DNA of 9,326 nt from Muribaculaceae bacterium. Lineage in GTDB: Bacteria > Bacteroidota > Bacteroidia > Bacteroidales > Muribaculaceae. The notes beneath the pieces were generated by a model. That model saw only the letters and a list, made by a program, of their open reading frames with translations, had not been told where the DNA came from and made no database searches. The DNA lies in assembly GCA_009775365.1 (NCBI GenBank), contig VSPM01000091.1, positions 1-9,326 of the forward strand, written 5' to 3'. This document shows positions 1 through 7,012 of the stretch, one piece after another; positions within the stretch are counted from its first letter, which is position 1, and each line of letters opens with the position of its first letter. The translations under genes and the position numbers were made by a program.

Positions 1-60
1 AAGACTTTAAATGCTAAACTTGTCAAAGAACTCTTTGGCTTGACGGTTGATGCCGCTTAG
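1..60 (+). CDS. 3' end of an unidentified plus-strand gene (partial)
   Basis: Frame 1 is open from the left edge and reads KTLNAKLVKELFGLTVDAA before a TAG stop at 58-60. The residue mix (alternating hydrophobic and charged, no rare-codon clusters) looks like a real protein C-terminus, probably helical. Only 19 codons are visible, so the family cannot be named. The tail is followed by about 50 A/T-rich bases and then the promoter of the amylase gene, so it is probably a separate transcription unit. It could also be a chance open frame, since an open run of this length is not itself significant. Confidence 0.45.
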   Translation, partial: KTLNAKLVKELFGLTVDAA

Positions 61-110
61 CCTATGAATAATTTTTAACGAACTATTGTATCTGTTTAAA
101 ACATATTTAT

Positions 111-141
111 TTTGACATGACGTTTATTTCCTTTAATTTTG
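111..141 (+). promoter_or_regulatory. Bacteroides-type promoter for the GH13 gene
   Basis: TTTG at 111-114 matches the -33 element, and TAATTTTG at 134-141 is a full match to the Bacteroidota -7 consensus TAnnTTTG. The spacer is 19 bp, within the usual range. Transcription would start near 147-150 and leave a leader of about 70 nt before the ATG at 221. Confidence 0.65.
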
Positions 142-220
142 CATTCAATAGCCCCTTATAACGCAGTTTGCAAATCAAAGGCTATGCTTAACTGAAAAAT
201 TCAAACTAAAACCGGATTTT

Positions 221-1651
221 ATGAAAAAAATCTTTTCTGCCCTCGGCATGATCGGTGCCCTCCTTTTCTCCGCCTGCGGAGGGAAAGGGAATGTGGCCAA
301 AGAAACCTCCGAAGAACGCGACTCCACATTCACCACTGTGAAACACCCCGAATGGAGCCGCAATGCGGTTATCTACGAAGTGAACCTGCGTCAGTATTCC
401 GACTCCGGCACCGTGACCGCCTTTGCCGAGCAGCTGCCGCGACTCAAAGACCTTGGCGTAGACATCCTCTGGATGATGCCTGTCCATCCAATCAGCAAGA
501 AAGACCGCAAAGGCACTCTCGGCAGCTACTATGCCGTGGCCGACTACAAGGCTTTCAACCCCGAGTTCGGCACTATCGACCAGTTCAAAGAGATGGTGAA
601 GAAGGCACACGCCCAGGGAATGAAAGTGATTCTCGACTGGGTGCCCAACCATTCCGGCCGCGACAACAAATGGATAACCGAACACCCCGACTGGTATGAG
701 AAAGACTCTCTCGGCAACATGGTCGGCGTCTACGACTGGACAGACGTGTATGTGTTCGACTATTCAAACCCGGAGATGCGCAAAGGGATGATCGACGCCA
801 TGAAATTCTGGCTCACAGACGTGGATGTAGACGGATTCCGATGCGATGTGGCCGGAGAAGTGCCCACCGATTTCTGGGACGAGGCCCGTCCGCAGCTTGA
901 GGCCGCAAAAGCCGACGTGTTCATGCTCGCGGAGGCAAGCAAGCCGGAGCTCCATAAAAACGGCTTCGACATGGGCTACAACTGGCCTATGAAAGACCTC
1001 TTCAGCGAAATTGCTGCCACTTCAGGGCAATACACTTTCAAAGACAAAGAGGGCAACATCAGAGAATTCCCTGAGAAACATGCCGCCGACATCGACAAGC
1101 TTCTCGCCGAGCAGGCTGCCGAATATCCTAAAGACACCTACCTGATGAACATGGTCACCAACCATGACCTAAATTCCTGGGAGGGCACAGAATTCGAGCG
1201 TCTTGGCAACCTCACCGACGCTTTCGCGGTTCTTTCATACACACTCCCCGGAATGCCGATGATCTACACCGGCCAGGAAACAGGCATGAACCGTGCGTTC
1301 GAGTTCTTCGAGAAAGACAAAGCCCCGCAATGGGAGCCGCGCAACGAATATTTCACATTTTATCAGAAACTCAACAACCTCAAGCATAACCAGAAGGCAC
1401 TTGCCGCAGGCCTTGAGGGCGGCGACCTTGTGAGCTACGCCACACAAAGCCCCGACCTCTACATCTTCTCTCGCGAGAAAGACGGCTCAAAAGTTGTGGT
1501 GCTCACCAACCTTGGCAAAGCCGACACAGCCATTGAGTTCACAGGCGAGAAACCCGAAGTGACCGGCATGCAGAACTTCTTCACAGGAGAAGAAGCCGCC
1601 ATCCCCGCATCGCTCGCCCCGGGACAGTATCTCGTGTTCGTCAATAAATAA
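221..1651 (+). CDS. GH13 alpha-amylase family glycoside hydrolase, lipoprotein
   Basis: This is a retaining alpha-glucan hydrolase of family GH13, expected to act on starch-type alpha-1,4 glucans or maltooligosaccharides. Residues 1-19 form a lipoprotein signal (MKKIFSALGMIGALLFSAC) with the lipidated Cys at 19, so the enzyme should be anchored in the periplasm or on the cell surface. All four GH13 signatures are present: DWVPNH at 139-144, GFRCD at 205-209 (nucleophile Asp209), LAEAS at 236-240 (acid/base Glu238) and TNHD at 313-316 (transition-state Asp316), with Arg207 and His315 also conserved. The TIM barrel spans about 46-390 and a C-terminal beta domain about 391-476. The start is fixed by the signal peptide; no Shine-Dalgarno is visible, as is usual in Bacteroidota. 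It has its own promoter and terminator. The sequence shows an intact active site, but not whether the substrate is starch, pullulan, cyclodextrin or trehalose-like. Confidence 0.93.
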   Translation: MKKIFSALGMIGALLFSACGGKGNVAKETSEERDSTFTTVKHPEWSRNAVIYEVNLRQYSDSGTVTAFAEQLPRLKDLGVDILWMMPVHPISKKDRKGTLGSYYAVADYKAFNPEFGTIDQFKEMVKKAHAQGMKVILDWVPNHSGRDNKWITEHPDWYEKDSLGNMVGVYDWTDVYVFDYSNPEMRKGMIDAMKFWLTDVDVDGFRCDVAGEVPTDFWDEARPQLEAAKADVFMLAEASKPELHKNGFDMGYNWPMKDLFSEIAATSGQYTFKDKEGNIREFPEKHAADIDKLLAEQAAEYPKDTYLMNMVTNHDLNSWEGTEFERLGNLTDAFAVLSYTLPGMPMIYTGQETGMNRAFEFFEKDKAPQWEPRNEYFTFYQKLNNLKHNQKALAAGLEGGDLVSYATQSPDLYIFSREKDGSKVVVLTNLGKADTAIEFTGEKPEVTGMQNFFTGEEAAIPASLAPGQYLVFVNK

Positions 1652-1658
1652 ACACTAT

Positions 1659-1687
1659 GCGGCTCCACTCCCCGAGTGCGCCTTTTC
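1659..1687 (+). terminator. Intrinsic terminator of the GH13 gene
   Basis: Eight bases after the stop codon, GGC (1661-1663) and CACTC (1666-1670) pair with GAGTG (1674-1678) and GCC (1680-1682). The loop is CCC and there is a small internal loop in the stem. TTTTCT follows immediately. This separates the amylase from the regulator gene downstream. Confidence 0.6.
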
Positions 1688-1765
1688 TGAAAATTCAACA
1701 AATCGACAAATTCCCAATATGTGTTAAATTATCATTACAAATATGGTTTTTAACATTTAAATTTA

Positions 1766-1773
1766 TAATTTTG
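1766..1773 (+). promoter_or_regulatory. Probable -7 promoter element for the regulator gene
   Basis: TAATTTTG is a full match to TAnnTTTG and sits in a strongly A/T-rich stretch (1720-1773). The -33 position (about 1743-1746) reads ATGG rather than TTTG, so the upstream half is weak, which would fit a promoter needing an activator or one with low basal activity. The predicted start point is near 1778-1781, at the left arm of the inverted repeat described next. Confidence 0.5.
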
Positions 1774-1774
1774 C

Positions 1775-1806
1775 AGACGGGTGAGGATATATCCCCTCAC
1801 CCGTCT
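1775..1806 (+). repeat. Perfect 12-bp inverted repeat at the regulator transcription start
   Basis: AGACGGGTGAGG at 1775-1786 is the exact reverse complement of CCTCACCCGTCT at 1795-1806, with an 8-nt loop (1787-1794). The centre GGATATATCC (1785-1794) is itself palindromic, so two pairing registers are possible. It lies 2 nt after the -7 element, so as RNA it would form a hairpin at or almost at the 5' end of the regulator mRNA; as DNA it could be an operator for a dimeric protein. It lacks a following T tract and is therefore not a good intrinsic terminator. Confidence 0.75.
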
Positions 1807-3553
1807 TCCTATTTTGGACTCAAAACCTCGACATCATATACCAGCTTTCGCAGCGTGGCTCTTATCTTTGACACTCCTCATCCTCGCCCTCCCTTTGCAC
1901 ATGGCAGCTGCCGACGATTTAAGCGCAAAAGGGGAGCAACTCTTTATGGAGTGTGAAAAAGCCACATCTTCCCGTCAATATAACTTACTCAAAAAAAAGG
2001 CGGAAGAACTCAGGCGCATAGGGCAGTCACAAAACAACCGCAATGAAGAAATCGTGGGGGAGGCTTTGCGCCTGCACGCGCTCATAAGCGTGCGCGACAC
2101 CACTGAATTTGCCCTCTCCATCGAAGCCTTGATCAAAGACGCGCCAACTATCAAAAAGAGCAGCCCGAGACTATATGCCGCTGTAGCGCGCACAATCTCA
2201 TCTTATTATCAGCGAATCATAAACGACTATTCTCAGGCGCTCCATTATGCCACAGAATATCTCGACGCCACCCGTCAGGCAGGCGACCGGAATCTCGAAG
2301 CTGCAGCTCTTTCGTCAATAGCGAGCATCTACTTCCAGAAGCAAGACAATTCCGGATGGTCGTATGCCGTAGAGAGCTATGAACTCGCTAAAAAATCCGG
2401 CGACCTGTCAACACGCTACATCACAAGCTGCAACATGGCCAACTTCCTTTTCAACACAGCAAAATTTGAAGAGGCCATGACCCATCTCAAAGAGGCTGAA
2501 GACTTTGCCCGGCGTGCCGGGTTCGATGCGGAGTCAAGCTACATAAACTCTTTCTTCGGCGACATCTACGACCAGCTGGGCAACACCGCAGAGGCCGAAA
2601 AATATTACAAACTCAGCCTCGAAGCAACACCCGAGACATCAAACTACGACATAATCTACTCACGCGTGTGCTACGCCATGTTCCTTCTTAACCACGACAG
2701 GCTCAACGAGGCACTGGCTCAGCTGCAAGACACCGACAAGCTCGCACGCGAAAAGAAAGTGACAATCTTCAATAAGGAGATATTCTTCTTTATGTCAAAG
2801 ATTTATGAAAAGCAGGGGAACTACGCCAAAAGTCTTGAATTCTACATAAAATATGCCGACGCCAAGCTCGAACTTTTCTCCGAGCAGAAAGAGAGAGAGT
2901 TTGCCATACTCGACTTGCGCAACAAAGTGTCGGAAGAGGAGCGCAAGAACGCCAGTCAAAGCCTGGAGCTAATGAAACGCGGGCGAACAATCATTATTCT
3001 CTCAGCCGTGGGCACTATTTTTCTGATTATATGCGTGGCCGGACTCTTCTATCATCGCAACAAAATGAATGACTATAAGCAGATTGTGGCCCGTTATCTT
3101 GCCAATGCAGAATCCGAGAGGCATCTTCGCGAGCAGCTTGAGGCGGCAAAGGCCACAAATGCCGAGGCGAAGACCGGAGCGGTGCTAAACGACGAGAAAT
3201 CGCAAAACCTTTTCGAACAGCTCGAAAAGATGATGAAAGACGATAGGACATATCGCGACGCGTCGCTCTCGCTCGACAAGACCGCCACCCTCCTCTCCAC
3301 CAACCGCACATATCTCTCGCATGTAGTTAACGAAAAAGCCGGAAAATCTTTTTCCAACTACGTCAACGAATATCGCCTCAACGAGGCTGTGGAGATTCTT
3401 TCCGACCCCGACAACGACGAGCCTCTTAAAAATATCAGCGCAAGCGTGGGGTTCACATCCCCTTCAAACTTCTATATGCTTTTCCGGCAGAAAGTCGGGG
3501 TTTCCCCATCCATATTCAGGACTAATGTCAAAAATATAAAAAAGACAATCTGA
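1781..3553 (+). CDS. Membrane-tethered TPR / AraC-type transcriptional regulator
   Basis: A one-component envelope-spanning regulator of a type common in Bacteroidota. Numbered from GTG 1781, residues 17-44 form a signal sequence (hydrophobic core about 26-38, likely cut near Ala44). Residues 45-365 are helical TPR repeats, for example NTAEAEKYYKLSLEA (268-282) and GNYAKSLEFYIKYADAK (346-362). A charged coiled coil covers about 365-400, a membrane helix (TIIILSAVGTIFLIICVAGLFY) about 403-424, and a second coiled coil about 432-470. An AraC-type helix-turn-helix domain follows (about 478-580), with TATLLSTNRTYLSHVVNE as helix-turn-helix 1 and ISASVGFTSPSNFYMLFRQKVG as the typical second half. 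TPR repeats would be periplasmic and DNA binding cytoplasmic. The start is uncertain: GTG 1781 lies inside the hairpin, whereas TTG 1814 gives an ordinary signal peptide and a leader containing the hairpin. It probably controls a neighbouring unit; the ligand and targets are not visible. Confidence 0.88.
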   Translation: MRIYPLTRLPILDSKPRHHIPAFAAWLLSLTLLILALPLHMAAADDLSAKGEQLFMECEKATSSRQYNLLKKKAEELRRIGQSQNNRNEEIVGEALRLHALISVRDTTEFALSIEALIKDAPTIKKSSPRLYAAVARTISSYYQRIINDYSQALHYATEYLDATRQAGDRNLEAAALSSIASIYFQKQDNSGWSYAVESYELAKKSGDLSTRYITSCNMANFLFNTAKFEEAMTHLKEAEDFARRAGFDAESSYINSFFGDIYDQLGNTAEAEKYYKLSLEATPETSNYDIIYSRVCYAMFLLNHDRLNEALAQLQDTDKLAREKKVTIFNKEIFFFMSKIYEKQGNYAKSLEFYIKYADAKLELFSEQKEREFAILDLRNKVSEEERKNASQSLELMKRGRTIIILSAVGTIFLIICVAGLFYHRNKMNDYKQIVARYLANAESERHLREQLEAAKATNAEAKTGAVLNDEKSQNLFEQLEKMMKDDRTYRDASLSLDKTATLLSTNRTYLSHVVNEKAGKSFSNYVNEYRLNEAVEILSDPDNDEPLKNISASVGFTSPSNFYMLFRQKVGVSPSIFRTNVKNIKKTI

Positions 3554-3572
3554 ATCATCAAAATGACAATCT
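3544..3572 (+). repeat. 8-bp direct repeat GACAATCT with 21-bp spacing
   Basis: GACAATCT occurs at 3544-3551 (overlapping the regulator's last codons) and again at 3565-3572. The 21-bp offset equals two helical turns, the spacing typical of AraC-family half-sites. The pair lies about 34 bp upstream of the -33 element of the next operon, so it is a candidate activator site. The match is short and could be chance. Confidence 0.3.
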
Positions 3573-3605
3573 AAATTAACAATTTACGATTTAGACGGTC
3601 TGTAA

Positions 3606-3637
3606 TTTGCCAAAAACTATATTAATCCATAAATTTG
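3606..3637 (+). promoter_or_regulatory. Bacteroides-type promoter of the surface-protein operon
   Basis: TTTG at 3606-3609 and TAAATTTG at 3630-3637 match both halves of the Bacteroidota promoter consensus, with a 20-bp spacer. The expected start point is near 3643-3646, giving a leader of about 80 nt before the ATG at 3728. Confidence 0.65.
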
Positions 3638-3685
3638 AAACCGGATAGCGAACCTTTCCGCAAGGTTCCGATTCAACGGTTTTGA
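3635..3685 (+). promoter_or_regulatory. Structured leader hairpin of the surface-protein operon
   Basis: GAACCTT (3650-3656) pairs perfectly with AAGGTTC (3662-3668) around a TCCGC loop. An outer helix, AAACCG (3638-3643) with CGGTTT (3677-3682), can extend it by G-U pairs. The outer strand may begin just before the predicted start point, so only the inner stem is secure in the RNA. No T tract follows, so it is not a terminator. After it the leader is A/T-rich and unstructured up to the start codon, which fits an accessible Bacteroidota initiation region. It could affect mRNA stability or be a protein or ligand binding element. Confidence 0.45.
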
Positions 3686-3727
3686 GTAAAATCTCCTTTA
3701 TTAATAAACTTTTTAATACTAACCATT

Positions 3728-6700
3728 ATGAGAAAATCCTCCCTGATTCTCGCCGGCATGATCGGCTTCTCATCCTGGGCGTTCGCCACAGAGCCCGAGG
3801 TGATTCAGCTCCCGGAGAATTTCGACGCATGGAATCTCAATTTCAAGTACCCGCTTGAAAAACTTGGGAAACCTGCCAACTTTTTTGCAGTGCCCAAACA
3901 GGCGCCCTCTCCTTTAAAAGAAGCATTCAAGGCTCCCGCCAAGGCTGCAGAGGCAAAAGAATATTTCGCGGTTGCACAGAAATATCACGCGGGCTACCAG
4001 TTCGTATATGAAGGTGGCGACTTCTTCGCCTATCCTATTGATGTCACCGTCGACGGCGACCGGGTGACTATAAGCCGCCTCTTCAACCTCGCGGCACAGT
4101 CTACAGAATGGTCGATAGGTGTTGACATCGATGTTGTCGGCACATATGACGCTACCGCCGGCACAATCACAATCCCCACCCCCTCCGACTTCAGCAACGG
4201 CACAGTGGCAGGCACAATCGGAGACGACTACACTGAGATACTGGTGTCGGGCGAAGTCACTACCGACGGCAAGATGTCCCCGGCCAACGAGCTCGTGCTT
4301 AAGGTGGTCGGCGATTTTGAAGCCATCACAACCGACATGGACTTCGGCATCATGAACGTGATGGGCGGATCCGCTATGGGCACTCAGGCCCTCTATCGCG
4401 GATTCTATGCCACTCTCCCTTCCGACGAGCCCAAACTCATCTGCTTCAACGAGATGTATGACCTCGGCGAGACATTCCCCAACCAGCCCGCTTCAAACAC
4501 ATTCACTGTGGCCAACGTGAGCGACGCAGATGTGGATTTCGCTGTCGAGGCTGAATCCGACAATGACGCACTCACCGTAGACCCCATGGACGGTGTTATC
4601 CCGGCAAGATCGGTGCAGACCTACAACGTGAGCCTTAATCCGACTGAGGTTGGCGACTATGAAGGGATGCTGACCATCGAATATGACGGCAACGAGTCTA
4701 CTCCCGAACCGATTATCGTGTTCTATCAGGCTGTTGCAATCCCAACTCCCGACTTCTCCGAGATTGTCAAGTGCGGCGACTTCACTTTCACAACCAACAT
4801 CAACGCCCCGTTTGAAATGGACACTCTTTCCGACGGCACACGCGTAGCACGCTCCGGCACACACGGCCAGGCTACTTCTTCAAAACTCAACGTTGAGTTT
4901 GAAGTGCCCGAAGGATCTATCGGCGTGTTCTCCTGGAAAGGCGTTTCTACCAACATTTCCCAGTGGTATCAGAACGCCGGCGGATACTTTATCGACAACG
5001 CTGACGCTGCCGCCAAGTCTATCACAGGCACAGAGGATTTCTCCGACGCCATCGAATTTGCCCCCGGCAAGCACTCAGTGCGCTTCCAGTATGATGGCAT
5101 ATACTACACAGGTCTCGACGACAACAACCTCTATGTCTATGACCTCGAGCTTGCAAACACTCCCGCCGAGGGCGATGTAGTTGTGCTTGAGACCCCAGAA
5201 ATCGATCTTGGCAACTTCATGCTCAAAGACGAAACTCCCGTTGCCTCTCAAGGCACTATCGTAATCCGCAGCAAGGGTCTTAATAATCTCTCAGTGAAGG
5301 AGGTTTCTTCCGACAACAAGGCGTTCACAGCAACCAAGCCTAACACTACAGCCGGAATCCTTGAGACTATTGAAATCCCCGTTACATTTGAGTCTGCCGA
5401 GGTTGGCCTCCACGAAGGAGTAATCACTGTCGAGACATCTGCCGGAACCGTAACAGCAAACGTGAAAGCTCTCGTTCGCCGGATGGCCGACTTCTCAAGC
5501 GTGGTCACTGAAGGCTCAGACCTTGTGACAGGCTTCTCCACAAGCGAGCAGTATCCCTTCGAGGTTAAAGACGGCGTGGCTTACAACGCCAATGCAGGCG
5601 AAGCTGATGACGTGGCTACAGAGTCTTGGTTCCAGATCAGCTTCACAATCCCTGAGGGGAAAGCCGGCTACCTCACATGGGACGGCACTCTCAACGGACA
5701 TTGCCCCGATCCGCAGTATAATTGGGCAGGCGACATGGGATATATCGAATATCAACATCCTATGGATTCAGGTTCTCTCACTATCAACCCCGACACCACT
5801 GACGCCAGCTCAGATTGTTTTGCAAACGACGATTTCTGGAAAGACAAACTCATTTGCGTGCCGGGCGATCACTTCATGAAATTCAGATATTATAAGAACG
5901 GCGACGGTCTTATCTCTGAGAGAGACATGCTTGAAATCTCTAACTTCCGTATCCGTCTCGAAGACTTCAACGAACGTGACGTTGCTGCCGACGTAACTGA
6001 AATTAACTTTGAAGATCCTATCTTCGTAGGCGACGGCCGCTACCTCACAGCTACTGTGAACATCAAGAACACCGGCAGCGCTCCTCTTGAGCTCATAGAC
6101 GTTGAGGCCGACGCTCCTTTCTATGGCGTGATTCCCGAAAACCAGTATCCCGTACAATGGAACAATACAATCCCGGTAAGCGTATGGTTCTATCCTTCTG
6201 AAGAGGGTGAATTCGAAGGCACCGTAGTATTCAAGACAACAAGCGGCGATGTGGCTGTCACATGCCACGGCTCTACCAAGCCGGCTGAAGGCGTGCTCCT
6301 CATCGGCGACGTAGAGAACCATGCCGACGGACTCAACGCCCAGGGCTGGATGCTCCACGACGCTGACGGCGATGGCGAAGGCTGGAATATGGGCTACAAC
6401 CTTTGGGAAGAATGGCCTGAATACGTACACTCCGGCCGCGATTGCTTCGGGTCTACCTCTTACAATCCTTACTCAGGTGCCGTCAAGCCAGACAACTGGC
6501 TCTTCTCTCCGGTTGTGTCTATCCCTGAAGACGGCGCAATGCTCCAATGGTTTGCAGCTTCTCACCACCACGAGCGCTATGCGGAGAACTACAGCGTGTA
6601 TGTAGTCCAGGCTGAAATGATCAACGACAAGGAGAATCTCAATACATTCGAGCCTATATTCTCTGAGACACTCGAGCCTATCTCCGCCGATGAATGGCAG

Positions 6701-6994
6701 GAGCGTGTCATAAATCTTGAAGACTTCGCCGGTGAAGACGTGCGCGTGCTCTTCCGCCACCACGACTGCGACGGACAGTATGTGCTCAAGATTGACGACA
6801 TCTTCGTGTTCACCAACGAAAAGTGGGGCACAATCACAGGTGTTGACACAATCAATCCTGACGCCGACGTGGTTTCTACTGAAATCTATGACGTAAACGG
6901 CCTCCGCACCACAGGTCTTGTGAAGGGCGTGAACATCGTTCGCACAACCCACAGCGACGGCACCGTCAAGACTACCAAGATTTTCGTGAAGTAA
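3728..6994 (+). CDS. Large secreted modular adhesin-like protein with T9SS-type C-terminal tail
   Basis: A 1088-residue envelope or surface protein with no recognisable enzyme active site. Residues 1-20 are a Sec signal peptide (cut at AFA-TEP). A Pro/Ala/Lys-rich linker (about 54-78) leads to an unassigned beta-rich domain (about 86-230). Then come three Ig-like ASH/choice-of-anchor-D-type beta domains (about 237-335, 488-583, 756-850). Between them lie two copies of another module (about 343-476 and 586-745), each opening with DFS and containing an F-x-(I/V)-P-E-G strand. Residues 857-1028 resemble the cleaved-adhesin / choice-of-anchor-J domain of Porphyromonas gingipains and hemagglutinins: NAQGWMLHDADGDGEGWNMG, DNWLFSPVVSIPEDG and LKIDDIFVF. 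DADGDGEGW (878-886) looks calcium-binding. The tail (about 1035-1088, ending KTTKIFVK) fits a type IX sorting domain. The partner gene starts 18 bp downstream. Role as adhesin or scaffold is inference. Confidence 0.85.
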   Translation: MRKSSLILAGMIGFSSWAFATEPEVIQLPENFDAWNLNFKYPLEKLGKPANFFAVPKQAPSPLKEAFKAPAKAAEAKEYFAVAQKYHAGYQFVYEGGDFFAYPIDVTVDGDRVTISRLFNLAAQSTEWSIGVDIDVVGTYDATAGTITIPTPSDFSNGTVAGTIGDDYTEILVSGEVTTDGKMSPANELVLKVVGDFEAITTDMDFGIMNVMGGSAMGTQALYRGFYATLPSDEPKLICFNEMYDLGETFPNQPASNTFTVANVSDADVDFAVEAESDNDALTVDPMDGVIPARSVQTYNVSLNPTEVGDYEGMLTIEYDGNESTPEPIIVFYQAVAIPTPDFSEIVKCGDFTFTTNINAPFEMDTLSDGTRVARSGTHGQATSSKLNVEFEVPEGSIGVFSWKGVSTNISQWYQNAGGYFIDNADAAAKSITGTEDFSDAIEFAPGKHSVRFQYDGIYYTGLDDNNLYVYDLELANTPAEGDVVVLETPEIDLGNFMLKDETPVASQGTIVIRSKGLNNLSVKEVSSDNKAFTATKPNTTAGILETIEIPVTFESAEVGLHEGVITVETSAGTVTANVKALVRRMADFSSVVTEGSDLVTGFSTSEQYPFEVKDGVAYNANAGEADDVATESWFQISFTIPEGKAGYLTWDGTLNGHCPDPQYNWAGDMGYIEYQHPMDSGSLTINPDTTDASSDCFANDDFWKDKLICVPGDHFMKFRYYKNGDGLISERDMLEISNFRIRLEDFNERDVAADVTEINFEDPIFVGDGRYLTATVNIKNTGSAPLELIDVEADAPFYGVIPENQYPVQWNNTIPVSVWFYPSEEGEFEGTVVFKTTSGDVAVTCHGSTKPAEGVLLIGDVENHADGLNAQGWMLHDADGDGEGWNMGYNLWEEWPEYVHSGRDCFGSTSYNPYSGAVKPDNWLFSPVVSIPEDGAMLQWFAASHHHERYAENYSVYVVQAEMINDKENLNTFEPIFSETLEPISADEWQERVINLEDFAGEDVRVLFRHHDCDGQYVLKIDDIFVFTNEKWGTITGVDTINPDADVVSTEIYDVNGLRTTGLVKGVNIVRTTHSDGTVKTTKIFVK
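4436..6277 (+). repeat. Coding-level tandem module duplication inside the 1088-aa protein
   Basis: The order is Ig-like (residues 237-335), module X1 (343-476), Ig-like (488-583), module X2 (586-745), Ig-like (756-850). X1 and X2 share their opening (DFSEIVKCGDFTF and DFSSVVTEGSDLV), a central strand (EVPEGSIGVFSWKG and TIPEGKAGYLTWDG) and a late strand (FAPGKHSVRFQYDG and CVPGDHFMKFRYYKNG). The three Ig-like copies each end in a 'G-x-(H/Y/F)-E-G-x-(I/L/V)' strand. DNA identity between copies looks low, so the duplication is old. Confidence 0.65.
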
Positions 6995-7012
6995 GTTCAA
7001 AAATTTGCTTAG

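Noticed and set aside
206..685. 159-aa open frame on the minus strand
   Set aside because: It lies wholly over the GH13 gene, whose active-site motifs prove the plus strand is coding. It has no independent family signature and reflects codon bias.
1657..1956. 99-aa plus-strand open frame starting after the amylase
   Set aside because: It spans the terminator, promoter and hairpin and then runs out of frame with the regulator, so its composition is not protein-like.
1781..3553. Naming the regulator SusR because it adjoins a GH13 gene
   Set aside because: There is no SusC/SusD context, and the domain layout alone does not identify an ortholog, so no symbol is given.
3570..3595. TCTAAAT / ATTTAGA inverted repeat after the regulator stop, considered as a terminator
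   Set aside because: The stem is all A/T except one pair, the loop is 12 nt, and no T tract follows.
5810..6430. 206-aa open frame on the minus strand
   Set aside because: It overlaps the 1088-aa secreted protein, whose domain order and C-terminal tail are coherent. The antisense product is cysteine/valine-rich shadow sequence.
6473..7000. 175-aa open frame on the minus strand
   Set aside because: It is antisense to the cleaved-adhesin-like domain and sorting tail, with no promoter or family pattern.
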